Shown: piece by piece, positions 5,774 through 5,932 of the stretch
Layout: every line of letters begins with the position of its first letter
How positions within the stretch are numbered: the first letter of the stretch is position 1
From: Candidatus Saccharimonadia bacterium
Lineage (GTDB): Bacteria; Patescibacteriota; Saccharimonadia; Saccharimonadales; Saccharimonadaceae
Length of the DNA: 5,932 bases
Direction of reading: 5' to 3'
Assembly: GCA_023257145.1 (NCBI GenBank)
Contig: JALRDA010000002.1
Span: 1-5,932, forward strand
Position numbers and translations under genes: made by a program
Notes under the pieces: model-generated
The model's input: only the letters and a program-made list of their open reading frames with translations
The model's database searches: none
Told to the model about the DNA's origin: nothing

Positions 5774-5932
5774 GCGAACAAACTGTCTATAAAAAGGGCG
5801 TCGTCCGAACCTTAAAAGGGCTTGTCATCAAGGTGCAGTTTGATGAGGATATGCCGAATCTCAACGAGATGCTTTATGTCGATAACGAGGTCAAGTCGCC
5901 GCTGCTCGTAAGTAGTTTGGCGCACGGCGATA
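5770..5932 (+). CDS. atpD: F1-ATPase-like beta subunit, N-terminal 54 codons (cut by window edge)
   Basis: The ATG at 5770 overlaps the gamma stop (ATGA) and has GGAGG at 5756-5760, nine bases upstream. The 54 residues form the N-terminal beta-barrel of an F1 head subunit: KKGVVRTLKGLVIKVQFDED matches the family's GKVVxVxGxVVDVxF, followed by MPNLNEMLYVD for the P-xx-xAL-V segment and LLVSSLAHGD for the LEVxxHLGD segment. The short lead before the barrel and the position after gamma favour beta over a second alpha. The catalytic P-loop, catalytic Glu and C-terminal helices lie outside the window, so catalytic competence cannot be judged. Confidence 0.85.
   Translation, partial: MSEQTVYKKGVVRTLKGLVIKVQFDEDMPNLNEMLYVDNEVKSPLLVSSLAHGD

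Noticed and set aside
5584..5781. Minus-strand 65-residue open frame at the gamma end
   Set aside because: It is antisense to the most conserved gamma motif (SRFKAMSAA) and has no independent support.
1..5932. CRISPR array, tRNA, rRNA or insertion sequence
   Set aside because: I saw no regularly spaced direct repeats, tRNA-like cloverleaf, rRNA signature, transposase motif or terminal inverted repeats on either strand.

Overview
The window reads as a piece of a small-genome bacterium of the Candidate Phyla Radiation (Patescibacteria), most likely a Saccharibacteria (TM7) relative. This is an inference from three things: a secreted protein opening with the FQGRL...TPYALNA type of surface domain common in such genomes, very divergent F1-ATPase subunits, and very tight gene packing. 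TGA, TAG and TAA all act as stops, so the TGA=Gly code of Gracilibacteria/Absconditabacteria is unlikely.

Layout. Positions 825 to 1 (minus strand) hold the N-terminal 275 codons of a large secreted fibre-like surface protein whose 3' end lies outside the window. A 240-base divergent intergenic region (826-1065) carries a plausible promoter for each direction. From 1066 to the right edge, six genes run on the plus strand with gaps of 28 bases or less, or with overlaps: a secreted-domain/c-like hairpin protein, a soluble coiled-coil protein, a delta (OSCP)-like subunit, an F1 alpha subunit, an F1 gamma subunit and the first 54 codons of an F1 beta subunit.

How the genes fit together. The order c-like, b-like, delta, alpha, gamma, beta is the classical atp operon order, and alpha, gamma and beta are recognisable as F1 head and rotor parts. 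The membrane side is abnormal. No subunit a precedes the c position. The c-position protein has a cleavable signal peptide, an exported domain of about 180 residues and then a two-helix hairpin with a c-type RNP loop, but no carboxylate at the usual ion-binding position. The b-position protein has no membrane helix and carries an internal 50-residue duplication. I infer an F1-like ATPase that may work on something outside the cell instead of making ATP from an ion gradient. This would be loosely comparable to the F1-like ATPases of mycoplasmas, which are tied to gliding and surface functions. This remains a hypothesis: subunit a, epsilon and the rest of beta could lie outside the window, and a normal ATP synthase may exist elsewhere in the genome.
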